64,000 nucleotides of DNA from Jiella mangrovi (GCF_017815135.1 NZ_JAGJCF010000001.1:558001-622000), one strand, 5' to 3'; shown: positions 1 through 9,079, counted from the first letter of the stretch. Numbers and translations are program-made. The notes: a model not told the origin generated them from the letters alone.

Positions 1-566
1 CCTTCGAGATTCGGGGCGCTCCCAACGCCCCGATCTTGAAGCCGGAAACCATGACTGCACCCTAGTGCGGGAATTTTTCCTGCGCAAGCACTGATATCAG
101 GTTTTTCTAGCTGCACTGCACAATTGCGAAAAGAAGAATTTCCTCCCGTTCCAGTGATATCAAAATATTCTCGAATATTTCTGAGATTATACTTCTGATT
201 GTTTCGAATTCGGATCCTAGTGTAACATCTTCCCGCGGATAGGTCTTGAATTTTGCTGATGACAAGGGATCTGGATCTGACGGGAGTGGCGTGCTGACAC
301 GCATGCAGCCTACGGGCGACGGCATCGAGCCGAAGGGTATGACCCGATTTGGCGCGCCCTTCTAAGTTTCCGATACAACCTTTCCCAGCGTCACCCCATC
401 TTGCAACGCAGCAATTCAGGGTCAACTTGCCGCATTCCGACCCGGCTTGCGCCACCTATGCCGCCAATCCCGCGGCTCCGGGATCGCAATTGTGCCACAA
501 AACCCGTGGTCCCATCCTGCCGCGAGGGCGCATAGTGGCGAATTCTGACGCTGGGAGGACAGGACG
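1..566. other. Upstream non-coding region of the PQQ relay cluster
   Basis: No convincing gene is visible. Positions 3-40 form a long imperfect hairpin: arms of about 15 bp with one bulged T, G/C-rich inner part CGGGGCG/CGCCCCG, 7-nt loop. No T-tract follows on either strand, so it may be the 3' hairpin of a gene left of the window rather than a classical terminator. Positions about 110-260 are clearly more AT-rich than the rest and are the likely promoter zone for the plus-strand gene at 567. A 72-codon minus-strand frame here has no ribosome binding site or recognisable motif and was not called. Confidence 0.5.
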
Positions 567-1502
567 ATGGCGGGTCGAGCACGCCGTTTCCGGGCAATTC
601 TTGCAATCGCGGCATTCGGCTGGATGGCGCAGCCAGGCGCGGCCGCGCAGGAGGATTTCATCGAGATTGCGCCCGGCATCCATGTGCGCCATGGCGCCAT
701 TGCCGAAGAGACACCTGAAAACCTCGGGGCCATCGCCAATATCGGCTTCATCGTCGGCGACGACGCCGTTGCGATGATCGACAGCGGCGGCAGCGTGCCG
801 GACGGCGAGGCGGCGCTCGCAGCCATTCGCAAGGTCACGACCAAGCCGGTCAAATGGCTCATCGTCACGCACATGCATCCCGATCACACCTTCGGCAACC
901 AGGTGTTCGATGCGGCGGGCGCGACGATCATCGGCCATCGCCGGCTGCCGGCCGCTCTTGCCGCCCGCGCCGACTTCTACAAGCAGTCGATGCGCCCACA
1001 GATCGGCGACGCGCTCGCCGACGAGGTGACGATCACCCTCCCCGACGAGACCGTCGCCGACGAGCGACGCATCGATCTCGGCGGCCGGACGATCGTCATC
1101 AAGGCCTGGGACACGGCCCACACCGACAACGATCTGACGGTCTTCGATGAAAAGACGCGGACGCTGTTCGCCGGCGATCTCCTGTTCATCGAGCATGTGC
1201 CGGTGCTCGATGGCTCGCTCAAGGGCTGGCTAGCGCAGCTCCCTGCGCTGGCGGCCATCCCCGCAAAGCGCGTCGTGGCCGGGCACGGCCCTGTCAGTGC
1301 GCAATGGCCGCAAGCGCTGGAGCCGGAAAAGACCTATCTCGAAACGCTCGCGGCGGATATCCGCAAGGCGATCAGCGAGGGCGTGCCGCTGGCCGAGGCA
1401 GTCCCGGATGCGGCGGCGAGCGAACGGCCGAAATGGCGGCTGTTCGACGATTACAACCCACGCAACGCCACCGCGTCCTTTGCCGAACTCGAGTGGGAAT
1501 GA
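567..1502 (+). CDS. Quinoprotein relay system zinc metallohydrolase (SoxH-like MBL fold)
   Basis: A 311-aa secreted metallo-beta-lactamase-fold hydrolase. Residues 1-27 look like a Sec signal peptide ending after AxA, so it should act in the periplasm. The zinc site HxHxDH is seen as HMHPDH at residues 102-107, and an AGHGP motif follows in the C-terminal half. The start is an ATG preceded by GGAGGACA. Within the family, such SoxH-related proteins occur next to PQQ-dependent alcohol dehydrogenases and a SoxYZ-like carrier, which is the next gene here, 191 bp downstream on the same strand. The exact substrate is not known; a role in removing a group from the carrier is inferred by analogy to Sox sulfur oxidation. 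Ordinary MBL hydrolase is the fallback call. Confidence 0.85.
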   Translation: MAGRARRFRAILAIAAFGWMAQPGAAAQEDFIEIAPGIHVRHGAIAEETPENLGAIANIGFIVGDDAVAMIDSGGSVPDGEAALAAIRKVTTKPVKWLIVTHMHPDHTFGNQVFDAAGATIIGHRRLPAALAARADFYKQSMRPQIGDALADEVTITLPDETVADERRIDLGGRTIVIKAWDTAHTDNDLTVFDEKTRTLFAGDLLFIEHVPVLDGSLKGWLAQLPALAAIPAKRVVAGHGPVSAQWPQALEPEKTYLETLAADIRKAISEGVPLAEAVPDAAASERPKWRLFDDYNPRNATASFAELEWE

Positions 1503-1693
1503 CACCATGACCCGTGGCGACCGGCAGGCTGTCTCACGCTGGAAACCGGCAGCGAGACGCGGCGGCCTCCCGGCGACGTGATGGCGCGCCCCCTTGCCGT
1601 AAGGGTGTTCGCAAGCAAGATGCGACAGGTGGTATCTGCCCATGCGGAACGGGAGTTCGCAAGGACCGGCGGAAACCCCATGGGAGGAAAATC

Positions 1694-2545
1694 ATGTCTG
1701 CAACCGATCCGATCCGCCTTTGCACCGCGCGCGGAGCCATCGTCACATTCACCGCCGGCCTGCTGATGACATTCAGCGTTGTCACACAGGGACATGCCCA
1801 GACGGCGGCCTCCCCCGAAGAGAAGGCCGCCGAGGCCGATTCGGCCTGGACGGCCCTCAAGCCGGACCTTTTTGGCGACAAACAGCTCATCGAGGGCACG
1901 AACACCATCGCCATCGAGGCTCCCAAGCGGGCGACGGACCCGGCCGTCGTTCCGGTGAAGCTCAGTTTCGATCCGAAGATGGCGGTCAGAAAGGTCACGC
2001 TCGTCATCGACGAGAACCCCTCTCCGGTCGCGGCGACGTTCGAATTTGCCGAGGACGCGAAAATCGCCGCGCTTTCGACGCGCGTCCGCGTCAACGCCTA
2101 TACCGACATCCACGCCGTCGCCGAGACGGCGGATGGCAGGCTCTATGTGACCAAGACTTTCGTGAAGGCGGCCGGTGGCTGCGCCGCGCCGGCGGCGAAG
2201 GACGCGGAACTTGCTGCGCGGCAGATGGGCAAGATGAAGATGCGGCAGTTCGAAAGCGCCGGTTCCGGGCTTAACGAGGCGCAGCTCATGATCCGTCACC
2301 CGAACAATTCCGGCCTGCAGAAGGATCAGGTGACGCTGCTCTATATCCCGGCGCACTTCATCACCGACCTTGAGGTCGACAAGGGCGGCAAGACCCTCTT
2401 CACCATGACCGGCGGCATCTCGATCTCGGAAGATCCAAGCTTCCGCTTCAGCTACGCAGCAGGCGATGCCGGCCCGTTCCATGCCCGGGCGACCGACACC
2501 GAAGGCCAGGTGTTCGAGAAGACCTTTACCGGCGAGCAGTCCTGA
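1694..2545 (+). CDS. Quinoprotein dehydrogenase-associated SoxYZ-like carrier
   Basis: 283 aa with an N-terminal signal peptide (hydrophobic about residues 14-31, cleavage near AQT). Residues about 50-160 resemble SoxY and end in a GGCAAP segment with Cys163, which matches the swinging-arm GGC motif of SoxY. Residues about 185-283 resemble SoxZ, so one chain fuses both subunits of the carrier. I chose the ATG at 1694 because GGAGGAAA lies just upstream and the signal peptide then begins properly; the frame is open 60 codons further upstream but without signal features. Fused SoxYZ carriers of this kind are known next to PQQ-dependent methanol/ethanol dehydrogenases. The dehydrogenase itself is not in the window and may lie to the left. 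Confidence 0.88.
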   Translation: MSATDPIRLCTARGAIVTFTAGLLMTFSVVTQGHAQTAASPEEKAAEADSAWTALKPDLFGDKQLIEGTNTIAIEAPKRATDPAVVPVKLSFDPKMAVRKVTLVIDENPSPVAATFEFAEDAKIAALSTRVRVNAYTDIHAVAETADGRLYVTKTFVKAAGGCAAPAAKDAELAARQMGKMKMRQFESAGSGLNEAQLMIRHPNNSGLQKDQVTLLYIPAHFITDLEVDKGGKTLFTMTGGISISEDPSFRFSYAAGDAGPFHARATDTEGQVFEKTFTGEQS

Positions 2546-2617
2546 GCGGCAGGCTCGGGCGACGGCACATTCAGGATGACGCTCGATTTCCGGGATCGGA
2601 CGCTGCGGACCGCCGGC

Positions 2618-3766
2618 CTAGTCCTCGTCGAGCCCGCCCTGCGCCGCCACGACGGAAAGGTGGTAGTCGGCATCGCCGAGCATCAGATCGATCATCGCCT
2701 GGCGTTTGAAGTGATGGGCGATCTCGTATTCCATGGTGACACCGACGCCGCCATGGAGCTGCACGGCATTCTGGCCGACGAAGCGGCCTGAGCGCCCGAT
2801 CTGGACCTTTGCTGCCGAAATCGCGGCACGCCGCGCCGCGTCGTCGTCCTCGCCGGCGTTCATCGCGGCAAGGAACATCATCGAGCGGGCCTGCTCCAGC
2901 GCGATATACATTTCCGCGGCCTTGTGCTGCAGCGCCTGGAACGCGGCGATCGGCACGCCGAACTGCTTGCGCTCCTTGATGTAGGCGGTGGTCAGCTCGA
3001 CCATCCGCTGCATCGAGCCGACAGCCTCGGCGCACAGCGCCGCGATCGTTTCGGCCTCGATCCTTGTGATCGTCTCCCACGCGCCTTCCGGATCGCCGAG
3101 CACCGCCTCGTTCGGCACGAAGACATCCTCGAAATTCAGCTCCGCCGCACGCATGCCATCCTGGGTGGGAAAGCCCCGGCGCGTCAGCCCTTGCGCATCG
3201 GCCGGGACGTGGAACAGGCCAAGCCCGGTTGTCTCGCCCAGCGAGCCCGCGACGCGCGCGGCGACGATGAAGCCCGTCGCAGAATCCCCGTTGAGCACCA
3301 GCGTCTTTTCGCCCGAAAGCCGGAAGCCCTCTCCATCCAAGGCCGCGCTCATGGCGATGCGCGACAAGTCGTAGCGCGTGCCGCGTTCGGCAAAGGCGAA
3401 TGAAAGCCGACTCGTGCCTTCGACGATGCCCGGCACGAGCTTTGCCCGTTGCTCGGGCGAGCCGGCATGGCGCAGCGCCGCGCCAGCCATCACCACCGTG
3501 GACAGATAGGGCTCGACAACGAGCGCGCGGCCGAAGGCTTCGGCGACGATCATGGTCTCGACCGGCCCGGCGCCGAGGCCGCCATCGTCCTCGTCGAAGG
3601 GAATGGCGAGAAGGCCGAGCTCGGCGAAGGACTGCCAGATCGCCTCGCTGAAGCCGAGGGGCTCCGCGCGGTGCTTCTCGCGGCTTTCAAAGCCGTATTC
3701 GGAGCGCAGGAGCCGCGTGACCGAATCCTTGATCAGGCTCTGTTCCTCGGAGAGTTCGAAATCCAT
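2618..3766 (-). CDS. Acyl-CoA dehydrogenase family protein, small-subunit type
   Basis: 382 aa of the acyl-CoA dehydrogenase fold: N-terminal helical domain (residues 1-110), beta domain, and C-terminal helical domain with the LHGGVGVTMEY segment. The enzyme class uses FAD to make a 2,3-enoyl-CoA. The C-terminal end lacks the catalytic YxGxNEIQ segment that the neighbouring dehydrogenase carries, as in the smaller partner of heteromeric dehydrogenases such as PimD or the steroid-degrading alpha2beta2 enzymes. It lies 88 bp downstream of the larger paralogue on the same strand, so the two are probably one operon and one enzyme. The substrate (dicarboxylic, branched or ring acyl-CoA) cannot be read from sequence. 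The pair is transcribed against the surrounding PQQ-relay genes. Confidence 0.85.
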   Translation of the reverse strand: MDFELSEEQSLIKDSVTRLLRSEYGFESREKHRAEPLGFSEAIWQSFAELGLLAIPFDEDDGGLGAGPVETMIVAEAFGRALVVEPYLSTVVMAGAALRHAGSPEQRAKLVPGIVEGTSRLSFAFAERGTRYDLSRIAMSAALDGEGFRLSGEKTLVLNGDSATGFIVAARVAGSLGETTGLGLFHVPADAQGLTRRGFPTQDGMRAAELNFEDVFVPNEAVLGDPEGAWETITRIEAETIAALCAEAVGSMQRMVELTTAYIKERKQFGVPIAAFQALQHKAAEMYIALEQARSMMFLAAMNAGEDDDAARRAAISAAKVQIGRSGRFVGQNAVQLHGGVGVTMEYEIAHHFKRQAMIDLMLGDADYHLSVVAAQGGLDED

Positions 3767-3854
3767 GTGGGTCTCCCAAAATCGGTTCGTCGATCACAAT
3801 CGTTGGCGGGGCTCGTGGCCCGAGGCTTTCAAGTCGGCGCCGGGGCGCCCCTCC

Positions 3855-5057
3855 TCAAAGCCCGAGGATCGCCTTTGCGATGATGTTCTTCTGGATCTCG
3901 TTGGAGCCCCCGTAGATCGAGACCTTGCGATAGTTGAAATAGTTCGGCGCGATCGGGGCCGCGTAGTCCGGGCCGACGGGCGGCTCGTTGCGGCCGTCCT
4001 GATCCTCGGCCTCAAAGGGCAAGGCGAAGGGGCCGATGGCTTCCATCAGGAGTTCGGTCGCAGCCTGCTGCAGCTCGGTTCCCTTGATCTTCAGGATCGA
4101 GGAGGCCGGGTCCGGCTTGCCGTGACCGCTCCTCGCCTCCGTGGAGACGACGCGCAGCTGGGTCATTTCCAGCGCCTTCAATTCGATCTCGACGGCCGCC
4201 ACCTTCTGCCGGAAGCGCGGATCGTCCCAGACGACGCCGTCGCCGGACGGCTCGGCCCTGGCGATCTCCTTCAGCCGGCGGATCCGCTCGCGCGTGGCGC
4301 CGACCGCGGCGATGCCGGTACGCTCGTTGCCAAGCAGGAACTTGGCATAGTCCCAGCCCTTGTTCTCCTCGCCGACGAGGTTTTCGACCGGCACCCTGAC
4401 GTCGGTGAAGAACACCTCGTTGACCTCGTGCCCCCCCTCGATGGTGCGGATCGGGCGCACGGTGATGCCGGGCGTCGTCATGTCGATCAGGAGGAAGGAG
4501 ATCCCCATCTGCTTCTTCGGGGCGGCCGGGTCGGTGCGCACGAGACAGAAAATCCAGTCGGCGTACTGGCCGAGCGTCGTCCAGGTCTTCTGGCCGTTGA
4601 CGACGTAATCATCGCCGTCCCTGACCGCCCGGGTCGAGAGGCCGGCGAGATCCGAGCCCGCGCCCGGCTCGGAAAAGCCCTGGCACCACCAGTCGTCGAG
4701 ATTGGCGATCCGCGGCAGGAAGCGCTGTTTCTGGGCATCTGAGCCGAAGGTGTAGATGACGGGTCCGACCATCGAATGGCCGAAGGGCAGCATCTGCGGC
4801 GCCGGAGCGCGCTGGATCTCGTCCTGAAAGATGTACTGGCGGATCGGATCCCAGCCGGTGCCGCCGAACTCCACCGGCCAGTGCGGAACCGACCAGCCCT
4901 TCTCGTTGAGAATGCGGGTCCAGCGCACGAGCTGGTCCTTGGAGACGTGGCGCCCGGCGCGCAGGGTCTCGGTCACGTCTTCCGGAACGTTGTCGGCGAT
5001 GAACGCGCGAACCTCCTGTCGGAATGCCGCTTCTTCCGGGGTGAATGTCAGGTCCAT
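3855..5057 (-). CDS. Acyl-CoA dehydrogenase family protein, large-subunit type
   Basis: 400 aa, full-length acyl-CoA dehydrogenase. The segments GFSEPGAGSDLAG (FAD/substrate domain) and, near the C-terminus, YGGSNEIQKNIIA, which carries the catalytic Glu in this family, are visible. The start is the ATG at 5057, just behind GGGAGGA; the longer frame to 5153 has an arginine-rich, unlikely leader. It is followed 88 bp later by a smaller paralogue lacking the catalytic segment, which suggests a PimC/PimD-like heteromer. The promoter should be in the 5058-5396 divergent region shared with the SRPBCC gene. Assignment to pimeloyl-CoA or another substrate is inference only. Confidence 0.88.
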   Translation of the reverse strand: MDLTFTPEEAAFRQEVRAFIADNVPEDVTETLRAGRHVSKDQLVRWTRILNEKGWSVPHWPVEFGGTGWDPIRQYIFQDEIQRAPAPQMLPFGHSMVGPVIYTFGSDAQKQRFLPRIANLDDWWCQGFSEPGAGSDLAGLSTRAVRDGDDYVVNGQKTWTTLGQYADWIFCLVRTDPAAPKKQMGISFLLIDMTTPGITVRPIRTIEGGHEVNEVFFTDVRVPVENLVGEENKGWDYAKFLLGNERTGIAAVGATRERIRRLKEIARAEPSGDGVVWDDPRFRQKVAAVEIELKALEMTQLRVVSTEARSGHGKPDPASSILKIKGTELQQAATELLMEAIGPFALPFEAEDQDGRNEPPVGPDYAAPIAPNYFNYRKVSIYGGSNEIQKNIIAKAILGL

Positions 5058-5396
5058 GGATCGTCCTCCCGATCGGTTTTGACGGCGCGTCCCGTCGGCG
5101 CCCCGAAGCGCCATCCCGCGCCAGGGCAGCGCCTTCGATCGCAACATGTGCACCTTGTTGCCGGAGCGCTCAAGTCACAAGCCGCAGCGCCGTCGCCACC
5201 CGCGCCTTTCGAGGCGGCGCGTCGATTGTGATGGCCGCAGCATAATTGACGAATACGTAAGAGTAAATTCCTGCGCGGGCGTCGCGGGAGTGTCGAATGG
5301 CGCAAGGCCGGGCCTTTCCCTCGCCCCGCGTTGTGGCTAGGCTCGCCCCGGGCCGTGGTTCGGGTGGGCACCGAAACTGGAAGAGGAGACGGGCCT
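5058..5396. promoter_or_regulatory. Divergent intergenic region between dehydrogenase pair and SRPBCC gene
   Basis: 339 bp between genes transcribed away from each other, so it must hold promoters for both. Around 5240-5270 the base composition turns AT-rich, and a TTGAC hexamer core starts at 5246 on the plus strand, but I could not pair it with a convincing -10 box. No coding frame with a ribosome binding site is seen. Confidence 0.4.
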
Positions 5397-5933
5397 TTGT
5401 TCAAGAATTTGGCCGCATTCGTTGTCGCGCTCATGATCCTGCCCGGCATCGCCGCGGCACACGGACCGACGCGCCAGAAGGCGAGCGTGACGATCACCAT
5501 CGACGCGGCGCCTGAAAAGGTCTGGGCCGTGATCGGGAATTTCGGCGATATGTCCTGGCATCCGAAAGTCGCCTTGACCGACGCTCCCAAGGGCAACGAG
5601 AAGGGCTCTGTGCGGACGCTGGGCTACACCTCCGGCGGGATGATGGAGGAGGAACTCTCCAAATATGACGCCGGCAAGATGAGCTATTCGACCTTCATCG
5701 GCCATGTGAACATCGACGTTCTGCCGGCGACGAACTACTCTTCGACGATCACGGTAAAACCCGCAGATGGCGGCGCCAAGTCCGACGTGACCTGGCGCGC
5801 GGCCTTTTACCGCGGCTATCCGAACAACGATCCGCCGGCCGAACTCAATGACGAGGCTTCGGTGAAGGGCGTGACGGACTTCATCACCGAGGGTCTCGAG
5901 AATTTGAAGAAGACGGTCGAATCGGGCTCGTGA
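5397..5933 (+). CDS. SRPBCC family protein, secreted, PQQ-cluster associated
   Basis: 178 aa if translation starts at the TTG at 5397, which has AAGAGGAG 8 nt upstream and opens directly into a good signal peptide (KNLAAFVVALMILPG, cleavage near AAAHG). The frame is open to an ATG at 5331 but the extra 22 residues have no signal character. The mature protein is an SRPBCC/polyketide-cyclase-like helix-grip domain (START superfamily ligand-binding fold), beginning VTITIDAAPEKVWAVIGNF. Periplasmic SRPBCC proteins are found in PQQ alcohol dehydrogenase clusters, which fits the neighbours; a ligand is not known. Its stop overlaps the next start by 4 bp (GTGA), so translation is probably coupled. 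Confidence 0.8.
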   Translation: MFKNLAAFVVALMILPGIAAAHGPTRQKASVTITIDAAPEKVWAVIGNFGDMSWHPKVALTDAPKGNEKGSVRTLGYTSGGMMEEELSKYDAGKMSYSTFIGHVNIDVLPATNYSSTITVKPADGGAKSDVTWRAAFYRGYPNNDPPAELNDEASVKGVTDFITEGLENLKKTVESGS

Positions 5934-6952
5934 GCCCGCCGGTGAGTGCGCCAGCGCGCCAGTCGGTCAGCGTCATTGCGCGCTGCGCCTCGGCCGTCCT
6001 GCTCTGCGCCATACTTGCGCTAGCCGCGCCGTCCGGCGCGGCGGCGGGCGACATCGGCTATGTGACCAGTCAGGAAGCGGGAACCCTCTCCTTCGTCGAT
6101 CTGGACTCGATGAGCGTCGAAAAGACGATTGCGGTTCCCGGCAAGCCGGCGGGAATCGCGGTCAGCCGGGATGGCCGGCGGGCCTATGTCTCTCAGCCGG
6201 AATCAAAGCAGATCGCCATCGTCGATACGGTCAAGCGCGAAGTCGTCGGCGAGGTCCGGGTCGACGGCGGACCGCTCGGCATCGCGGTTCATCCGTCCGG
6301 ATCGCCGGTCTATGTCGCCGACTGGTATTCCCATTCGCTGCTTCTGGTCGATCCGGAAAAGCGCGCGGTGACCGGCCATTTCGAAACCGGCCAGTCGCCC
6401 TCGGGCGTCGCGGTATCGGAGGACGGCGAGGTTGTGGTGACGGCGGACCGCGATTCCAATCAGCTGTCCTTCTTTGCCGCCAAGACGGGCGAGGTGATCG
6501 CCCGTGTCGTCGTCGGCGAGCGGCCCTTCGGCGTGTCGTTCTCGCCTGACGGAAGGCGGGTCTATGCGGCGAATGTCGGCTCGAACAGCGTCAGCGTCGT
6601 CGATGCCACAGGCCATTTCGTCTTCAGGACGGTGCCTGTCGGCTCGCATCCCTATGACGCGATCGAAACGCGGGACAGGGTCTTCGTCACCGACCAGTAT
6701 GGCGGCACCGTCACCGTGTTCGATCCCGACGACGGCAAGCCGATAGCCGAGCTCGAATGCTGCGACTATCCGGAGGGAATTGCCGCCGGCAGCGACGGCC
6801 GCTTCGTCTATGTCGCCAACTGGTTTGCCAACACGCTCGTGAAGCTCGACGCCGAGACCCTGGACGAGGTCGGCAGCGTCGATGTGCCCGACGGGCCGCG
6901 GGCCTTCGGTGCCTTCGTGCGCGCGTCTCCGCCTGGCGTTGCGGCGAAATAG
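5930..6952 (+). CDS. PQQ-dependent catabolism-associated YVTN beta-propeller protein
   Basis: 340 aa. A signal peptide occupies about residues 1-40 (hydrophobic AVLLCAILALAAPSG). The mature part is a run of about seven 42-residue YVTN repeats with recurring phrases such as GIAVSRDGRRAYVSQ, GIAVHPSG.PVYVADW and GIAAGSDGRFVYVANW, which builds a beta-propeller in the periplasm. The start is GTG at 5930, overlapping the SRPBCC stop. Such propellers accompany PQQ-dependent dehydrogenases and SoxYZ-like carriers in Alphaproteobacteria, so it belongs functionally with the genes at 567-2545. Its molecular job is unknown. A CC pair (ECCDYPEG) sits near residue 278. Confidence 0.87.
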   Translation: MSPPVSAPARQSVSVIARCASAVLLCAILALAAPSGAAAGDIGYVTSQEAGTLSFVDLDSMSVEKTIAVPGKPAGIAVSRDGRRAYVSQPESKQIAIVDTVKREVVGEVRVDGGPLGIAVHPSGSPVYVADWYSHSLLLVDPEKRAVTGHFETGQSPSGVAVSEDGEVVVTADRDSNQLSFFAAKTGEVIARVVVGERPFGVSFSPDGRRVYAANVGSNSVSVVDATGHFVFRTVPVGSHPYDAIETRDRVFVTDQYGGTVTVFDPDDGKPIAELECCDYPEGIAAGSDGRFVYVANWFANTLVKLDAETLDEVGSVDVPDGPRAFGAFVRASPPGVAAK

Positions 6953-7071
6953 CAAAGGCCGGTCGAGATCGGGAAGGTTTCCCGGCCGGTTCTGCGTGAA
7001 AAGGAATGCTCTCCCGCCACTTGGCACGGCTGGAGCGGGCGGGCACGCGATCTCGTTCGGGAGGAGGCTTG

Positions 7072-7614
7072 ATGAAGACGATCCAGACTGTGCAGATGGG
7101 TTTCGCAGCGGCGGTTCTGTCCGGAGCTCTCGTTGCAGGAATGGCGATCGAAGCAAGCGCCCAGACGGGCGGTCCGCCGCCACCACCTGCGTCCGATGCT
7201 CCGATCAGCAGCCCGGCTTCGGCCGCTGCGCCCTCGGCGACCGGGATCGACGCGCCCGGCCAGGAGAGCCTCGTCACCGGCGAGGCCGGCACCACCATCG
7301 CGCCAAAGGACCCCGGCGGCCTCGCCTCGACCACCCGGGCGGACTATCCGACGACGGCGATCTCGGACTACGTCTTCGCCTGCATGGCGACCAATGGCGA
7401 GACCCGCCAGGCGCTGCAGCAGTGTTCCTGTTCCTTCGACGTCGTCGCCTCGATCATTCCCTATGATCGCTATGTCGAGGCTTCGACCTTTCTGTCCATG
7501 GGGCAGGTCGTTGGCGAAAGGGGCAGCCTGTTCCGGGAATCGGCGGAATCGAAAGCCGCGATCGGCGATCTCAGACGCGCACAGGCCGAGGCGGAGATCC
7601 GCTGTTTCGAATAG
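7072..7614 (+). CDS. Secreted Pro/Ala-rich protein of unknown function with conserved Cys
   Basis: 180 aa, starting at the ATG at 7072 with AGGAGG just before it. Residues 1-33 are a signal peptide ending SAQ. A low-complexity Pro/Ser/Ala linker (GGPPPPPASDAP onward, about residues 34-80) is followed by a C-terminal domain of about 80 residues with four Cys: one in FACMA, two in QQCSCSF and one at the end in IRCFE. I do not recognise the family with certainty. It lies 119 bp after the beta-propeller on the same strand and looks like the last gene of the PQQ relay group. The Cys pattern would suit a small disulfide-bonded periplasmic protein; this is inference. Confidence 0.7.
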   Translation: MKTIQTVQMGFAAAVLSGALVAGMAIEASAQTGGPPPPPASDAPISSPASAAAPSATGIDAPGQESLVTGEAGTTIAPKDPGGLASTTRADYPTTAISDYVFACMATNGETRQALQQCSCSFDVVASIIPYDRYVEASTFLSMGQVVGERGSLFRESAESKAAIGDLRRAQAEAEIRCFE

Positions 7615-7912
7615 GCCGGCCGGCCGCCCCCGTGCTGTTCTCGCGGCTCGAAAGGCGATCCAGGCACCAGGATGGTGACCAACCTCGGCCTCGTGAGGCA
7701 GAAAAGACTTAGCGCAAGGTCAAGCCTCTTCGCATCACGCTTTGCCAAAGCCGTTCCGGTCTTTCAGGCCGATGCGCCATAAAGCCCGCTCGAAGGTCTC
7801 GCGACGCGTATACCATTCGTAACATATCGATACCGCACAAGCATGGAAGCGCAGGGGCGCGAGGTTTATGTCTGGCGCTTGTTGGAATAGCTGAAGCTGG
7901 GTGCGGGCGCCG

Positions 7913-9079
7913 ATGCAGATCCTCGGGAAAACCAGGCGATTTGTCCTTCTCTTCGCAGCGGGCGCTGTCATCGTCGTCGCTTGCCAGCTCGGATTCGGCG
8001 GCTCGAGCCAGAGCGGCGATGCCCCGCTGCGCGCGGCGCAGGCAAGTTCGGCTGCCGCCGAGAACACCACTCCGGCCAGCCTCACCGTCACCACCGACAA
8101 GGTCCGCCGTGAAACGATCGGTCAGGCCATCGTGGCGAACGGCGTCGTCGCGGCTCACCGCGAGGTGATCATCGGCTCGGAGGCGAGCGGACTTCGCCTG
8201 ACCGACGTCCTCGTGACCCAGGGCGATCACGTCGAGGCCGGCGCCGTTCTGGCGCGGCTCGACAGCTCGCTTCTGAAGGCGCAGATCGCCGAACAGGATG
8301 CCGCGATCGACAGCGCCAAGGCAACGCTCGCCAATGCGATCTCGACCAGCGAACGCAGCCAGCGTCTGATGAAATCCGGCACCGTATCGAAAGAGACGGC
8401 GGAATCGAACGCAACGACGGTCGCCACCGCCCGCGCCAGCCTCGCCCAGGCCGAGGCGGCGAAGGAAACCCTCAAGGTCCAGCTCGAGCGCACCGAAATC
8501 CGCGCGCCCTTCGCCGGGATCGTCTCGGCACGTCCCGCCGTTCCCGGCATCATCGTCCAGTCCTCGACCGAAATCGCCCGCATCCAGGAAGACGGCGCGC
8601 TCGAGGCGCGGGTCGACGTGCCCGAGCAGGATGTCTCCGCCCTGACGCCCGGCGCAAACGCCACGGTGACCGGGCCCGACGGGCGGTCGATCGCGGCACG
8701 GCTGACCTCGCTCGACGAAGTCGTCGACACCGACACCCATCTCGCGCTGGCCGTCATCGCGCTGCCGAAGGATTCCGGTCTCAAGGCCGGCATGTTCGTC
8801 ACCGCAAAGATCGAGGCCGGGGGCAGCGACAGCCTCACCGTCGCCGACAAGGCGTTGACCTGGCAGGACGGACAGACCTCCGTCTTCAAGGTCGCGGCCG
8901 ACGATACCGTCGCTGCCGTACCCGTCGAGGTCGGTGCGCGCAGCGAGGGCCGCGTCGCCATTTCCGGCGATCTTGCCATCGGCGATCGAGTGGTGACGAG
9001 CGGCGCCGGCTTTCTCCAGGACGGCAACAAAGTCCGGCTCGTGACGGAGCAGGCCGACGCCGATGGAGACGGCAAGTGA
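7913..9079 (+). CDS. RND efflux periplasmic adaptor (HlyD/MFP family), putative lipoprotein
   Basis: 388 aa from the ATG at 7913; an in-frame GTG at 7901 is possible and neither has a strong Shine-Dalgarno. The N-terminus has a lipobox-like VVACQ at about residue 24, suggesting an inner-membrane-anchored lipoprotein. Then come the biotinyl-lipoyl halves (VLVTQGDHVEAGAVLARLD and IRAPFAGIVSARP) around an alpha-helical hairpin, a beta-barrel domain and a membrane-proximal domain. In the family it links an RND pump to an outer-membrane channel. The gene overlaps the permease start by 4 bp (GTGA). No TolC-type gene is present nearby, so the outer-membrane partner must be encoded elsewhere. Confidence 0.9.
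   Translation: MQILGKTRRFVLLFAAGAVIVVACQLGFGGSSQSGDAPLRAAQASSAAAENTTPASLTVTTDKVRRETIGQAIVANGVVAAHREVIIGSEASGLRLTDVLVTQGDHVEAGAVLARLDSSLLKAQIAEQDAAIDSAKATLANAISTSERSQRLMKSGTVSKETAESNATTVATARASLAQAEAAKETLKVQLERTEIRAPFAGIVSARPAVPGIIVQSSTEIARIQEDGALEARVDVPEQDVSALTPGANATVTGPDGRSIAARLTSLDEVVDTDTHLALAVIALPKDSGLKAGMFVTAKIEAGGSDSLTVADKALTWQDGQTSVFKVAADDTVAAVPVEVGARSEGRVAISGDLAIGDRVVTSGAGFLQDGNKVRLVTEQADADGDGK

Noticed and set aside
107-325. A 72-codon minus-strand frame at the left end
   Set aside because: No ribosome binding site or recognisable sequence; the region is better read as promoter DNA.
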